Positions 10,059 to 19,829 of a stretch of DNA of 59,412 nt are shown one piece after another. This DNA comes from Burkholderiaceae bacterium (GTDB taxonomy: Bacteria > Pseudomonadota > Gammaproteobacteria > Burkholderiales > Burkholderiaceae_B), in assembly GCA_017983955.1 (NCBI GenBank), contig JAGOAJ010000019.1, forward strand, positions 1 to 59,412, read 5' to 3'. Below the pieces are notes generated by a model. It had not been told where the DNA came from and searched no databases. It worked only from the letters and a program-made list of their open reading frames with translations. How positions within the stretch are numbered: the first letter of the stretch is position 1; every line of letters starts with the position of its first letter. The position numbers were made by a program, and so were the translations under genes.

Positions 10059-10113
10059 CGTTGCGATCACGGCAGGACCCTTTGCGAAGCGGGGGTCCAG
10101 AGTGATTGCGACG
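10059..10113. other. Long structured hairpin in the dut-livF intergenic region
   Basis: A 12-bp outer stem (10059-10070 with 10102-10113, two G-T wobbles) encloses a 6-bp inner stem GGACCC/GGGTCC (10075-10080 with 10093-10098) and a 12-nt loop. No open reading frame or T-tract accompanies it. It could be an RNA structure at the end of the liv or dut transcript, or a repetitive extragenic element. Confidence 0.45.
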
Positions 10114-10185
10114 GTTGACGGCCGATGATCCTAAAGAAACTAAATTATGCGACGATTAACGGTCGACGCCACTTAAGAAACTTAA
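10108..10185. repeat. Degenerate direct repeat, 41-bp period
   Basis: A unit starting GCGACGGTTGACGG at 10108 and ending AAGAAACTAA is echoed from 10149 (GCGACGATTAACGG ... AAGAAACTTAA), offset 41 bp. The rest of the 428-bp dut-livF interval shows no supported gene. Confidence 0.4.
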
Positions 10186-10235
10186 GGTCTTCAACGTAGT
10201 GCTGTTGATATATTAAGCCGCAACGCCCACTCCTA

Positions 10236-10985
10236 CTACTCAGCTAAATCCGTCCCTTCTTCTTCCCCCAAATAAGCCGCACGAACTTTGGGGTCGTCCA
10301 GCAGCTGATCTGACGGACCTTCTAAAATAATTGTGCCGGATTCCATCACATAGCCGCGGCTACTGGTTTCCAGGGCCAGTCGGGCATTCTGTTCTATTAA
10401 CAAGATGGTCACGCCTTCGGCGGCTATGGTGCGCACGACTTCAAAAATCCTGTCGATTAGCAGTGGTGCCAAGCCCATGGACGGCTCGTCCAGTAGCAAT
10501 AAGCGGGGTTTGGAGATCATCGCCCTGCCCATCGCCAGCATTTGCTGTTCGCCGCCTGACAAGGTACCGGCTGATTGCTTGCGACGCTCGGCCAAGCGGG
10601 GAAAAAGTTCGAAAACGTGCTCGATATCGCGGTGTACCTGATCACTATCAGTACGTATATAGCCACCCATTGCCAGGTTTTCGTCTATGGTTAACTGGCC
10701 GAAAATACCTCGACCTTCAGGCACCATGACTAGGCCCTGGCGCACCAACATATAAGAAGGCTTACCCGCTATGCTGTCGCCATCATAGAGAATGTCGCCG
10801 CCCGCTACGGGCTCTAGTCCGCAGATTGCGCGTAAGGTCGTGCTTTTCCCGGCGCCGTTGGCACCTATCAGGCTGACTAGCTCGCCCTGCCCTACGTGCA
10901 TGTCTATGCCGCGCACAGCGCGTATGCCGCCATACGAGACTTCAAGCTGGCGTATATCCAATAATGGGGTGTTGGCTTGAGTCAT
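10236..10985 (-). CDS. livF: Branched-chain amino acid ABC transporter ATPase LivF
   Basis: One of the two ATPases of the HAAT-type (branched-chain amino acid) importer, 249 residues. Walker A is GANGAGKST, the signature TLSGGEQQML and Walker B RLLLLDEPSMGLAP, all typical of LivF. Last gene of the livK-livH-livM-livG-livF run; its ATG overlaps the livG stop by 4 bp. Substrate range of such systems includes Leu, Ile, Val and sometimes other amino acids or amides; the sequence does not decide this. Confidence 0.94.
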   Translation of the reverse strand: MTQANTPLLDIRQLEVSYGGIRAVRGIDMHVGQGELVSLIGANGAGKSTTLRAICGLEPVAGGDILYDGDSIAGKPSYMLVRQGLVMVPEGRGIFGQLTIDENLAMGGYIRTDSDQVHRDIEHVFELFPRLAERRKQSAGTLSGGEQQMLAMGRAMISKPRLLLLDEPSMGLAPLLIDRIFEVVRTIAAEGVTILLIEQNARLALETSSRGYVMESGTIILEGPSDQLLDDPKVRAAYLGEEEGTDLAE

Positions 10986-11854
10986 AGTGTTTCCTTGGGC
11001 GCTACGGTGGCGTCGGGGCTAGGCTTGGGCTTGGCGACGGGCTGGGCAGCGCCTGCCCCCAAATAGGCTTCAATCACGCGAGGGTCGCGCTGCACCTGTG
11101 CAGGCTCGCCTTCGGCCAGCACCTTGCCGTACTCCAAAACCAAGACACGATTGCACAAACCCATGACCAGTTTCATGTCGTGTTCAATAAGCAGTACCGT
11201 CACGCCGTCATTGCGGATTTTTTCTATAAGCCGCCGCAAAACCAGAGTTTCAGAAGCATTCATGCCAGCGGCGGGCTCGTCCAGCGCCAACAGGACCGGG
11301 TCGGTCGCCAAGGCACGGGCAATTTCTAGCCGGCGCTGGTCACCATACGGCAAGGAGCGGGCAATGTCGTTAGCCCTATTTCCTATACCTACATAATCCA
11401 ATAGCTCTTGCGCCCGGTGTTCTATGGCGGCCTCTTCGGCACGCGCTTTTTTACTGCGAATCACAGCCCCGATCAGGCCGGTGCGGGTCCGTATGTGCCG
11501 CCCTATCATGACGTTTTCTATGGCACTAAGTGCACCAAACAAACGAATATTCTGAAAGGTGCGTGCCAACCCAACCTGTGCGATCTGATGGGGCTGCAAG
11601 CGTGTCAGTTGATGACCCATAAAATTGCAGCTGCCAGACTCTGGAATGTACAAGCTGGTCAGCACGTTAAACAGTGTGGTCTTGCCCGCGCCATTAGGAC
11701 CGATCAAGCCATAAATATCGCCTTTGCAAATGGAGAAACTGACATCGGACAAGGCCTGTAAACCGCCAAACCGCTTGCTTAACTTATTGGCGACCAACAG
11801 CAATTCGGCCTTGGTAGCACGTGGATCGACATTATGAGGAGTGATGATGCTCAT
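10982..11854 (-). CDS. livG: Branched-chain amino acid ABC transporter ATPase LivG
   Basis: The second ATPase, 290 residues. Walker A GPNGAGKTT, signature SLPYGDQRRLEIARAL (the LPYG variant normal for LivG) and Walker B LLALDEPAAGMN. The C-terminal 25-30 residues (AQPVAKPKPSPDATVAPKETL) are a low-complexity tail not needed for the fold. The start overlaps livM by 4 bp and the end overlaps livF by 4 bp. Confidence 0.94.
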   Translation of the reverse strand: MSIITPHNVDPRATKAELLLVANKLSKRFGGLQALSDVSFSICKGDIYGLIGPNGAGKTTLFNVLTSLYIPESGSCNFMGHQLTRLQPHQIAQVGLARTFQNIRLFGALSAIENVMIGRHIRTRTGLIGAVIRSKKARAEEAAIEHRAQELLDYVGIGNRANDIARSLPYGDQRRLEIARALATDPVLLALDEPAAGMNASETLVLRRLIEKIRNDGVTVLLIEHDMKLVMGLCNRVLVLEYGKVLAEGEPAQVQRDPRVIEAYLGAGAAQPVAKPKPSPDATVAPKETL

Positions 11855-12936
11855 GCCTGCCCCTCCTTGCGACTAAGTTCACGCCGCCGCACCGCCGATG
11901 GCCACAGGCCCGCCGGGCGGAAAATCATGACTAGTACCAAGGCAAAACCAAACAACAGCATGCGTATGGCTTCGGGGTCCAGTATGACGTCGCCAAATAT
12001 CATCTTCTGCAAGGGCACCACAATGGCGCGTAAGAATTCGGGAAAAACGGACAGTAATACAGCACCCAGGATAACCCCTCGGATATTACCCATGCCGCCT
12101 AGAACCACCATGCATAAGATAAGAATGGATTCAGTCAAACTAAAGCTTTCAGGACTGACAAAACCCTGCATTGAAGCAAATAGAGCACCAGCCATACCAC
12201 CAAAGGTAGCACCCATGGCGAAGGCCAGTAGCTTGATATTGCGGGTATTGATACCCATGGCCTTGGCAGCAACTTCGTCTTCACGCACTGCCTCCCAGGC
12301 ACGTCCTATACGCGAGTTCTGCAGGCGCGCACAAACCAGCACAATAAGCAGCGTTATGAACAACAACAGGTAGTAATACTTTTCTGGACCGGTAATACGA
12401 AAACCAAACATTTCCTGGGTGCGCCCAAAGGCGAAATCCCCTAAAGAAAATGTATCTATGCGATTGATGCCCTGAGGACCATTGGTGATATTGATAGGAG
12501 CATCCAGATTATTCATAAAAATCCGGATAATTTCCCCAAACCCCAGGGTGACTATAGCCAGGTAATCACCGCGTAGCTTCAGTACCGGTATGCCCAGCAA
12601 GACCCCGAACAGCGCCGCAATGCTGACACCAATCGGCAAAACCATCCAAAATGGCAGATGCAGGCCAAAATGCGGTGAAGCCAACAAGGCCCAGGCATAA
12701 GCGCCAACGGCGTAAAAAGCGATATAACCCAGATCTAGCAAACCGGCAAAGCCGACGACAATATTAAGGCCCAGGGCCAACATGACGTATAGCAAGGCAA
12801 AGTTAACTGTACGTATCCAGCTTTGCCCGACCATGCCCAGCACAAACGGCAGTATGGCCAAGGTAACGCCCAAGAGCGCCAAGCCCAACCAAACCTTTAG
12901 CGATACATCTGGGGAACGAGTAGTGGATGAGGTCAT
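11851..12936 (-). CDS. livM: Branched-chain amino acid ABC transporter permease LivM
   Basis: A 361-residue inner-membrane permease with about ten hydrophobic segments and the family signature near GNIRGVILGAVLL. The conserved YLAIVTLGFGEIIRI stretch identifies it as LivM rather than LivH. It overlaps livH and livG by 4 bp each, which implies a single coupled transcript. Confidence 0.94.
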   Translation of the reverse strand: MTSSTTRSPDVSLKVWLGLALLGVTLAILPFVLGMVGQSWIRTVNFALLYVMLALGLNIVVGFAGLLDLGYIAFYAVGAYAWALLASPHFGLHLPFWMVLPIGVSIAALFGVLLGIPVLKLRGDYLAIVTLGFGEIIRIFMNNLDAPINITNGPQGINRIDTFSLGDFAFGRTQEMFGFRITGPEKYYYLLLFITLLIVLVCARLQNSRIGRAWEAVREDEVAAKAMGINTRNIKLLAFAMGATFGGMAGALFASMQGFVSPESFSLTESILILCMVVLGGMGNIRGVILGAVLLSVFPEFLRAIVVPLQKMIFGDVILDPEAIRMLLFGFALVLVMIFRPAGLWPSAVRRRELSRKEGQA

Positions 12937-13865
12937 GCCCGGTCTCCTACACGCTCGCCCAGCAAACCCGAGGGCCGGAAGATAAGGACCAATATCAAGA
13001 CAATAAAGGAAAACACATCCTGGTAGTTACTACCGAACACGCCGTTGGTCAGATCGCCTATATACCCTGCCCCCAAGGATTCAATAATGCCCAACAGCAA
13101 ACCACCCAGCATGGCCCCACCCATATTGCCTATGCCCCCCAGTACAGCGGCGGTAAAGGCCTTGAGCCCCAACAGAAAGCCCATGGTGTATTGAGCCACG
13201 CCGTAATAGGTGGTGACCATGATGCCGGCAACTGCTGCCAGCCCGGAACCGATCAGGAAGGCCGCGGAAATCACTGTGTTGATATTAATGCCCATCAGGC
13301 CAGCCACTTCGCGATTTTGCGCAGTGGCCCGCATGGCAGTGCCCAGACGGGTACGATGCACCACCAGCAACAAACCGCCCATAATGACTGTGGCGGTCAG
13401 AATAATAATAATTTGCAGCAAGCTAATGCGCGCGCCCCCTAAGTGAAACACCAGGGGTTCTATGATGTGTGGAAAGCTTAGATAATTACGCCCCCATATC
13501 ATCATGGCCAAATTCTGGATAATGATGGATACCCCTATCGCCGTGATCAAGGCAGCCAGGCGCGGCGCACGACGCAAGGGACGATATGCAAATCGTTCGG
13601 CGGTCCAGCCCAGAGCCATGCACACAGGTATCGCCACCACCAAAGCCGCCGCCAAGGCAAACCACGCTGGTATGCCACCGGCGCTGCCACCTACCAGGGT
13701 AACCACCAAAGTAGTGGCCACCATGGCGCCCACCATCACCACATCGCCATGGGCAAAGTTAATAAGGCCTATGATGCCGTAGACCATGGTATAGCCCAGT
13801 GCGACCAGCGCATACACGCTGCCCACTGTAATACCATTGATCAGTTGCTGAGTAAGAATATCCAT
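12933..13865 (-). CDS. livH: Branched-chain amino acid ABC transporter permease LivH
   Basis: A 310-residue permease. The N-terminus (QQLINGITVGSVYALVALGYTMVYGIIGLINFAHG) is the characteristic LivH opening, and the GGIGNMGGAMLGGLLLGIIE segment is the conserved cytoplasmic loop that meets the ATPases. It pairs with LivM in the membrane. Separated from livK by 121 bp that contain a stem-loop. Confidence 0.95.
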   Translation of the reverse strand: MDILTQQLINGITVGSVYALVALGYTMVYGIIGLINFAHGDVVMVGAMVATTLVVTLVGGSAGGIPAWFALAAALVVAIPVCMALGWTAERFAYRPLRRAPRLAALITAIGVSIIIQNLAMMIWGRNYLSFPHIIEPLVFHLGGARISLLQIIIILTATVIMGGLLLVVHRTRLGTAMRATAQNREVAGLMGININTVISAAFLIGSGLAAVAGIMVTTYYGVAQYTMGFLLGLKAFTAAVLGGIGNMGGAMLGGLLLGIIESLGAGYIGDLTNGVFGSNYQDVFSFIVLILVLIFRPSGLLGERVGDRA

Positions 13866-13903
13866 GCTGATGACTCAGTGAGTGCCCGAACGGGCCAGCC
13901 GTA

Positions 13904-13935
13904 CGTGCCGGCACCATTTATAGGATGCCGACACG
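13904..13935 (-). other. Stem-loop between livK and livHMGF
   Basis: CGTGCCGGCA (13904-13913) pairs with TGCCGACACG (13926-13935) over 10 bp with one wobble. On the transcribed (-) strand no U-run follows. Such hairpins after the binding-protein gene commonly stabilise its mRNA and lower expression of downstream permease genes; that role is inferred from position. A smaller GCCCG-AA-CGGGC palindrome sits at 13884-13895. Confidence 0.45.
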
Positions 13936-13986
13936 AGGCTTTTTTTATAAATACAGACGATTAAACTGCCTGTTTGAAACTAGGAC

Positions 13987-15144
13987 TTACTGAGCCTGGC
14001 TGATCATGGTTTTGACCATTTCCCACTTGCCATTCTTGACTTCGTACATGGTGACGGAAATTTCTTTCAGATCGCCTTTCTTGTCATAAGCAATGTGCTC
14101 GCTGGTCGCACCCGAGCGCTGCAAAGCGGCTAGCTTAGGCAGGTAGGCGGCGGGCTTGGCGGAGCCGGCTTCTTTCATGGCGGTAATCATGTTCCATGCA
14201 CCATCATAGGCGTAAGGCGCGTAGACCCCTGGGTTGATCTTGAAGCGAGCTTTGTAATCAGCTTCGAATTTTTCACCTTTGGCCATGCTTTGCAGTGGCA
14301 CGCCGGCCAAAGACGCATAGGTGCCATTGGCCGCGTCACCCGCCAATTGCAGGAAGGTATCGCTGCGGGTCATTTCACCAGACACCAAGGGCGCGGCTAT
14401 GCCCAGGGTCATCATCTGGCGACGCATGGGACCTGACTGTGCATCCAGACCGCCAAAGAAAATGGCATCAGGCTTTTTGGCCTTGATATTGGTCAGGATA
14501 GAGGTAAAGTCGTTGGCCTTGTCAGTGGTGTATTCACGGGCAATAACTTTGCCACCTGCCGCTTCGACAGCGGCAGCCACCTGATCAGTCAACCCCTGAC
14601 CATACGCTGTGCGGTCATCAATCAGGGCCACGGTTTTGGCGCCCAAGTCCTCGACAATAAACTTCCCGTTGGCCGCGCCCTGTTGGGTATCGCTGGTCAT
14701 CATGCGGAAGGTGTTGTTGTAGCCTTGCTCGGTGTATTCAGGCGATGTTGCCATAGCAATTTCGGGCAGACCAGCATCGTTATACACACGCGAAGCGGGA
14801 ATAGTAGTGCCCGAGTTGAAGTGGCCCAGCACACCCTGCACGCCTTCATCCACGATTTGCTGAGCGACCTGTACCGCGGTACGGGGATCAGCCTGGTCAT
14901 CACGCGACACCAGTTCAAATTGGGCGGTTTTTCCATCCAGCTGAATATTGGCCTTGTTGGCTTCTTCCAGGGCCAGTGTCAGCCCGTTTTTCATGTCTTC
15001 GCCATAATGCGACTGAGGCCCAGTAAGCGGCGCGGCAAAGCCTAGCTTCACAACCTCAGTGGCCGCCTGGGCGGGCGTCAAGGCGAAGCTGCTTGCTACT
15101 GCAGCAACTGCCGCAAGAAGTTTAAATTTATTATTGGATTGCAT
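13987..15144 (-). CDS. livK: Branched-chain amino acid ABC transporter periplasmic binding protein
   Basis: The periplasmic receptor of the LivKHMGF importer, 385 residues, type I periplasmic-binding fold. A Sec signal peptide occupies residues 1 to about 27 (cut near AQA|AT). The mature start VKLGFAAPLTGPQSHYGEDMKNG is the typical LivJ/LivK opening. First gene of its operon; a TTTAGGGTTA element lies 88 bp before the start codon, also found before putA. Confidence 0.93.
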   Translation of the reverse strand: MQSNNKFKLLAAVAAVASSFALTPAQAATEVVKLGFAAPLTGPQSHYGEDMKNGLTLALEEANKANIQLDGKTAQFELVSRDDQADPRTAVQVAQQIVDEGVQGVLGHFNSGTTIPASRVYNDAGLPEIAMATSPEYTEQGYNNTFRMMTSDTQQGAANGKFIVEDLGAKTVALIDDRTAYGQGLTDQVAAAVEAAGGKVIAREYTTDKANDFTSILTNIKAKKPDAIFFGGLDAQSGPMRRQMMTLGIAAPLVSGEMTRSDTFLQLAGDAANGTYASLAGVPLQSMAKGEKFEADYKARFKINPGVYAPYAYDGAWNMITAMKEAGSAKPAAYLPKLAALQRSGATSEHIAYDKKGDLKEISVTMYEVKNGKWEMVKTMISQAQ

Positions 15145-15231
15145 GGTCGTCTCCGTTAGGTGGATAGTGATTCAATTCAGTCTGGTAGGTTCTGAATTAA
15201 ACCAAAAATAGAACTGATGTTTAATGAGATG

Positions 15232-15241
15232 TAACCCTAAA
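15232..15241 (-). promoter_or_regulatory. TTTAGGGTTA element upstream of livK
   Basis: The 10-mer TTTAGGGTTA (- strand) lies 88 bp before the livK start codon. An identical 10-mer lies 87 bp before the putA start (19159-19168). The shared position suggests a common operator or promoter element for amino-acid uptake and catabolism; no factor is assigned. Confidence 0.35.
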
Positions 15242-15259
15242 CATACTGTGGGCAAAGCC

Positions 15260-18200
15260 TTAACCCACCATCATCAGGCTGGCATTACCGCCTGCTGCCG
15301 CTGTATTGGTACTGACAGACACTTCACGCACCAAACGTTCGATACGATACTTCTGGCCAGCAGCCAATTCATCACTACTTTGTCCTTGCACTGACACTAT
15401 AGGCCCTGGACGTTGAGAAATCTGAATATTCAGTTCGCGCAAAGCATCGCCATCACCCTCGAATAAGGCCGCCTGATAATCCCCCATAAGCAGATCATCA
15501 AGCGACAGCAACTGCATAGCCTGTTGTTGCCCTGCGTCCCGACTGTGATAAAAGTCACGACCAGCCGGGTTATCCAAGAACAACATCCGATTACCGGTTA
15601 TTTCGCAGGCGTCATACTGAATCTGAGCGCCTATCCTTGTAGCGGCCACACAAAGCACCGTTCCTCTGGGTTTAAGGAAATACACATTACTTTCCCCGGT
15701 AGGTCCTTCCAGCACTAGTGGCTGTCCGTTAATACTGTCCATACCTGCGCTAACAGGCAGGCTGTCTGGACGTCGGGATAGCATGCGCAATAAGTAAAGC
15801 GGCCCGCCAGCTTTTGGACCCGTGCCCGACAGGCCTTCGCCGCCGAACGGCTGCACCCCAACCACCGCACCCACAATATTACGATTGACGTAAATATTAC
15901 CGGCATGTATACGTTCAGCGACACGTGCCACGGTTTCATCCAGCCGAGTGTGCACGCCAAAAGTCAGCCCATAGCCAGTCGCGTTAATGGCGTCCACCAA
16001 AGTGTCCAAGCCTTCGCGCTGATAGCGCAAAACATGCAGCACAGGACCAAAGACTTCACGCGTCAGTGATTGGATATCGTCAATTTCTATCAGGGTGGGT
16101 GCAACGAAAGTGCCGTGCTCGCAGGCTGCCCCTAGGCTAAGCTGTTCAATGCGATGGTCAGCCTCGCGCATAGTCTTGATGTGGGCCAGGATATTGGCCT
16201 GTGCTTCGGTGTCTATGACGGGCCCCACATCCGTGGCCAGCATGTCGGGGTTATTAACCTCCAGTTCTTGCATAGCGCCACGCAGCATGGTCAAGACATG
16301 GTCAGCGCAATCTTCCTGAACACACAGCAACCGCAAGGCAGAACAGCGCTGGCCTGCCGAATCAAACGCAGAAGTCAGCACATCGAAAACCACCTGTTCA
16401 GCCAAGGCAGAAGAATCCACAATCAAGGCATTCTGGCCGCCGGTTTCAGCCACCAGGGGAATCGGATGACCAGCATCATCAAGACGTTGGGCCAAGGTAC
16501 GGGAAATCAGATGGGCCACGTCGGTTGAGCCAGTAAACATAACCCCCCGGACATCGGGACTGGCAACCAGCGCCGCACCCACGGTCTCGCCCTGACCAGG
16601 CAATAGCTGTACGGCGGCACTGGGTACACCGGCCTGATGCAATACAGAAATAGCGTGCGCTGCGATCAGATTAGTTTGCTCTGCTGGCTTAGCCAGCACG
16701 GGATTGCCCGCTGCCAGCGCCGCGGCGACCTGCCCCATAAAAATCGCCAAAGGAAAATTCCAGGGACTAATGCACAACACTGGCCCCAAGGGTCTATGGG
16801 TATCGTTGGAAAAGTCCTGCTGTATTTGCCCCGCGTAGTAGCGCAGAAAATCAACAGCCTCGCGAACCTCTGAAATGGCGTTAGGCAAGGATTTGCCGGC
16901 CTCGCGCACGATCAGGCCCAGCAAGGGTTGCATCTCGTCTTCCAACAGTTGCGCAGCACGCAACAAGCACTGTGCGCGCTCTTCCACGGGGGTAGCTTGC
17001 CAGATGGGCGCGGAACGCACAGCAGCGGACAAGGCCTGTTTAACTTCTGTGTCGTTGGCGGTAATGACATAACCCACAATGTCGCGGTAATCGGCTGGGT
17101 TGCGTATCACCTTGGCACGAGCTTCATCCCATTGATAAGGAGCCTCACCCACCATAGGATAAGCACGCCAAGGGTGAGCCGCACCGCTAAGCAATGCGGC
17201 CGACAAAGAGCCCAGTCGATGTTCATTGTTTAGATCCAGGCCGGCTGAATTTAGACGCCCCACGGCTTGGTATATATGTCGTGGCAAGGGTATTTTGTCA
17301 TGCGGCAAACCCAGGGGCTGCAAGCGCATGGCGGTTAGCACCGGATCGGCAATCAAGCTGTCTATAGCCACCGATGGATCACCTATCTGATTGACAAATG
17401 ACGTGTTGGCGCCATTTTCCAGCAGGCGCCGTACCAGGTAGGCCAACAGGGTTTCATGGGTGCCGACCGGCGCGTAGATACGACAAGGGCGGTTTAGCTT
17501 GCCCTGAGCAACCGAACCCGTAACCTGGTCGTACAAGGGCTCGCCCATGCCATGCAGGCATTGGAATTCGTACTGTCCCGGATAGTAGTTCTGTCCGGCC
17601 ATATGATAAATAGCTGACAAGGTATGGGCATTATGGGTGGCAAACTGCGGATAAACCGCTTGCGGCGCAGCCAGTAATTTGCGGGCACACGCTAAATAGG
17701 AAATGTCGGTGTAGACCTTACGGGTATACACGGGATAGCCTTCCAATCCATCAACCTGAGCTCGTTTGATCTCGGTGTCCCAATAGGCCCCCTTGACCAG
17801 GCGCACCATCAAACGATGCCGACTGCGTTGCGCTAAATCGATGACATAATCAATGACAAATGGCGCGCGCTTCTGGTAGGCCTGGATGACAAACCCTATA
17901 CCATTCCAGCCGCTAAGCCCCGCATCAAAACACAGTGATTCCAACAAATCCAGCGACAGTTCCAGGCGATCTGCTTCTTCGGCATCGATGTTGAAACCTA
18001 TATCGTAGCTGCGCGCCATATGCGCCAGCGCGGTAATACGCGGCAGCAGTTCCGCCATGACTCGTTCGCGCTGAGCACGCGCATAACGGGGATGCAAAGC
18101 GGATAGCTTGATTGATATGCCCGCGCCTTCATAAATGCCGCGTCCCTGCGCCGCCTTGCCTATGGCATGTATGGCCTGTTCATAGGAAGCATAATAGCGA

Positions 18201-19072
18201 GCCGCATCCACCGCCGTAGTAGCCGCCTCGCCCAACATATCGTAGGAATAACGAAAGCCTTTTTCTTCGTGCTTGCGACCATTGGCGATAGCCGCTGAAA
18301 TCGTTTGACCGGCCACGAACTGTTCGCCCATCATGCGCATGGCGATGTTGACGCCCTTACGTATCAAGGGCTCACCGCCCTTGCCGATTAGGCGGGTTAA
18401 GGCCTTGGACAAAGACTGTTCGCTGTTCACGCTAACCAGCTTGCCAGTCAGCATCAGGCCCCAGGTCGCCGCGTTTACAAACAACGACGAAGACCCGCCC
18501 ATGTGCGAGCGCCAATCGCCATGGCTGATTTTGTCACGTATCAAGGCATCACGTGTAGCGCGGTCTGGAATGCGTAGCAAGGCTTCAGCCAGGCACATCA
18601 GGGCTACACCTTCTTGACTGGACAGTGAGAATTCCTGCACCAGGCCCTCGACGCCACCGCTTTTTCCCTTGCTGCGCAAACCCTGTACCAGCCGTTGCGC
18701 CAAGCCATGGACTTGTTGTGGCTGAGCCGTATGAGCCAGTTCCATCAAAGCGGGTACGCACTCGGTTTCTGGACGCCGATAAGCCGCCGTAATGGCGGAG
18801 CGCAACACAGACTGAGGCTGCACGTCCTGAGCAAACTCATAGAACGGCGGGTAGCTGTCAGTGCTAGAGGCTTCGTCATCACCGCTATCGGTGTCGGACA
18901 CGGATAAATAGGCAATTTCAGCAGGCAATTGCCCGCGCTCTATAGCGTCTATATAGGCAATCACCGCCTGCTTATGCAACCAGTGAGGCGTGCAGCCCAG
19001 CTTGGTGGCTGCTGCCCTTAAACGATCGCGCAAGGCCTCATCGACCTTGACCCCTAATGTTGTTGTCGCCAT
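15260..19072 (-). CDS. putA: Trifunctional proline dehydrogenase / P5C dehydrogenase / repressor PutA
   Basis: A 1270-residue PutA that oxidises proline to glutamate. Residues 1-47 form a ribbon-helix-helix DNA-binding domain ([15 protein letters not shown]), so the protein probably represses its own promoter when proline is low. The FAD-dependent PRODH barrel follows (motifs [16 protein letters not shown] and a C-terminal [15 protein letters not shown] helix), then the aldehyde dehydrogenase domain with catalytic C910 ([10 protein letters not shown]). A C-terminal ALDH-like extension ends near [12 protein letters not shown] and beyond, as in long trifunctional PutAs (E. coli has 1320). The start ATG at 19072 is preceded by an AGGAA ribosome site. 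No putP is present nearby; livKHMGF lies just downstream in the same direction. Confidence 0.96.
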   Translation of the reverse strand: MATTTLGVKVDEALRDRLRAAATKLGCTPHWLHKQAVIAYIDAIERGQLPAEIAYLSVSDTDSGDDEASSTDSYPPFYEFAQDVQPQSVLRSAITAAYRRPETECVPALMELAHTAQPQQVHGLAQRLVQGLRSKGKSGGVEGLVQEFSLSSQEGVALMCLAEALLRIPDRATRDALIRDKISHGDWRSHMGGSSSLFVNAATWGLMLTGKLVSVNSEQSLSKALTRLIGKGGEPLIRKGVNIAMRMMGEQFVAGQTISAAIANGRKHEEKGFRYSYDMLGEAATTAVDAARYYASYEQAIHAIGKAAQGRGIYEGAGISIKLSALHPRYARAQRERVMAELLPRITALAHMARSYDIGFNIDAEEADRLELSLDLLESLCFDAGLSGWNGIGFVIQAYQKRAPFVIDYVIDLAQRSRHRLMVRLVKGAYWDTEIKRAQVDGLEGYPVYTRKVYTDISYLACARKLLAAPQAVYPQFATHNAHTLSAIYHMAGQNYYPGQYEFQCLHGMGEPLYDQVTGSVAQGKLNRPCRIYAPVGTHETLLAYLVRRLLENGANTSFVNQIGDPSVAIDSLIADPVLTAMRLQPLGLPHDKIPLPRHIYQAVGRLNSAGLDLNNEHRLGSLSAALLSGAAHPWRAYPMVGEAPYQWDEARAKVIRNPADYRDIVGYVITANDTEVKQALSAAVRSAPIWQATPVEERAQCLLRAAQLLEDEMQPLLGLIVREAGKSLPNAISEVREAVDFLRYYAGQIQQDFSNDTHRPLGPVLCISPWNFPLAIFMGQVAAALAAGNPVLAKPAEQTNLIAAHAISVLHQAGVPSAAVQLLPGQGETVGAALVASPDVRGVMFTGSTDVAHLISRTLAQRLDDAGHPIPLVAETGGQNALIVDSSALAEQVVFDVLTSAFDSAGQRCSALRLLCVQEDCADHVLTMLRGAMQELEVNNPDMLATDVGPVIDTEAQANILAHIKTMREADHRIEQLSLGAACEHGTFVAPTLIEIDDIQSLTREVFGPVLHVLRYQREGLDTLVDAINATGYGLTFGVHTRLDETVARVAERIHAGNIYVNRNIVGAVVGVQPFGGEGLSGTGPKAGGPLYLLRMLSRRPDSLPVSAGMDSINGQPLVLEGPTGESNVYFLKPRGTVLCVAATRIGAQIQYDACEITGNRMLFLDNPAGRDFYHSRDAGQQQAMQLLSLDDLLMGDYQAALFEGDGDALRELNIQISQRPGPIVSVQGQSSDELAAGQKYRIERLVREVSVSTNTAAAGGNASLMMVG

Positions 19073-19129
19073 TACCTTAATTCCTGTTGCTTACCCTGTC
19101 TGCACACTGAGACACAACTGAAATTGTAG

Positions 19130-19168
19130 TTAGGTTACACCCCATTCTCCATAAAGGTTAACCCTAAA
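19130..19168 (-). promoter_or_regulatory. Inverted TTAGG-type elements upstream of putA
   Basis: TTAGGTTA at 19130-19137 and TTAACCCTAAA ending at 19168 form an imperfect inverted pair 58-96 bp before the putA start. The distal half is the same 10-mer seen before livK. This may be a PutA or amino-acid-responsive operator. Confidence 0.35.
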
Positions 19169-19179
19169 TCAACACAAAG

Positions 19180-19821
19180 CTAATAGGTACAACCCTTTAG
19201 GTAAACATGGGTACTTTGTGATTCCAGAGGCTGGTTCTGCAACTGTCCCGCAATCAAACCAGAGAGCTCCCGCAGAGCCAATTGATGTCCCTTCACCATG
19301 GCGCTTACCGTGTCCTGCACAGGGATCTGTATCTGAGCACCACATAACTTGACGTTGGCATTGGGGATATTTACTGGCGTCAACAACCATGAAACATCCA
19401 AGACCGAACGTTGTTGAAACAGGGATTCGAACCGATGTACCCGAAGATTGATTTTCCAGACAGGAAGATCCAGTGCCGCCACGCTTGAAGCCGTATCCAG
19501 GGTATGCAGACTACGGGTTAGCTCGTCGACTACCGCAAGACGTATCTGGTCGGACAATGGCGAGGCCCATAAGGCTGCGTTCAATGGTATGACTTGCGCC
19601 GTATCAGGACGGGTAAACAGGATTTGAGGCCTATCAACCTCTGGAGGAACATCGACCGCTTGTACGCTAATGGCATAAGGCGCCATAGCCTGGGCAGATG
19701 CTGGCTGGGCGCTCTGCTCTATCGAATCAGGCAGCAAGGTGTAATACGTCACGGTCTGGCCAGCACAGCCAGCCAACGTGAGTGCCATTACCATTAGCCC
19801 CGCAATACGGTGAAAATTCAT
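19180..19821 (-). CDS. pqiC: PqiC-type outer-membrane-directed lipoprotein
   Basis: A 213-residue ABC-type transport auxiliary lipoprotein. The signal peptide ends in a lipobox LTLAGC with lipidated C19; the following YYTLLPDS and the VxxPPEVDRPQILF segment are typical of PqiC/YmbA. PqiC is an outer-membrane lipoprotein that forms a ring around the tip of the PqiB needle. The downstream end of the pqiABC run; 8 bp separate it from pqiB. Confidence 0.88.
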   Translation of the reverse strand: MNFHRIAGLMVMALTLAGCAGQTVTYYTLLPDSIEQSAQPASAQAMAPYAISVQAVDVPPEVDRPQILFTRPDTAQVIPLNAALWASPLSDQIRLAVVDELTRSLHTLDTASSVAALDLPVWKINLRVHRFESLFQQRSVLDVSWLLTPVNIPNANVKLCGAQIQIPVQDTVSAMVKGHQLALRELSGLIAGQLQNQPLESQSTHVYLKGCTY

Positions 19822-19829
19822 ATAGCCTC

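Noticed and set aside
9824-10185. Repeats as a CRISPR array or integron attC cluster
   Set aside because: Only two degenerate copies of each unit, no constant repeat with unique spacers, and no cas or integrase gene.
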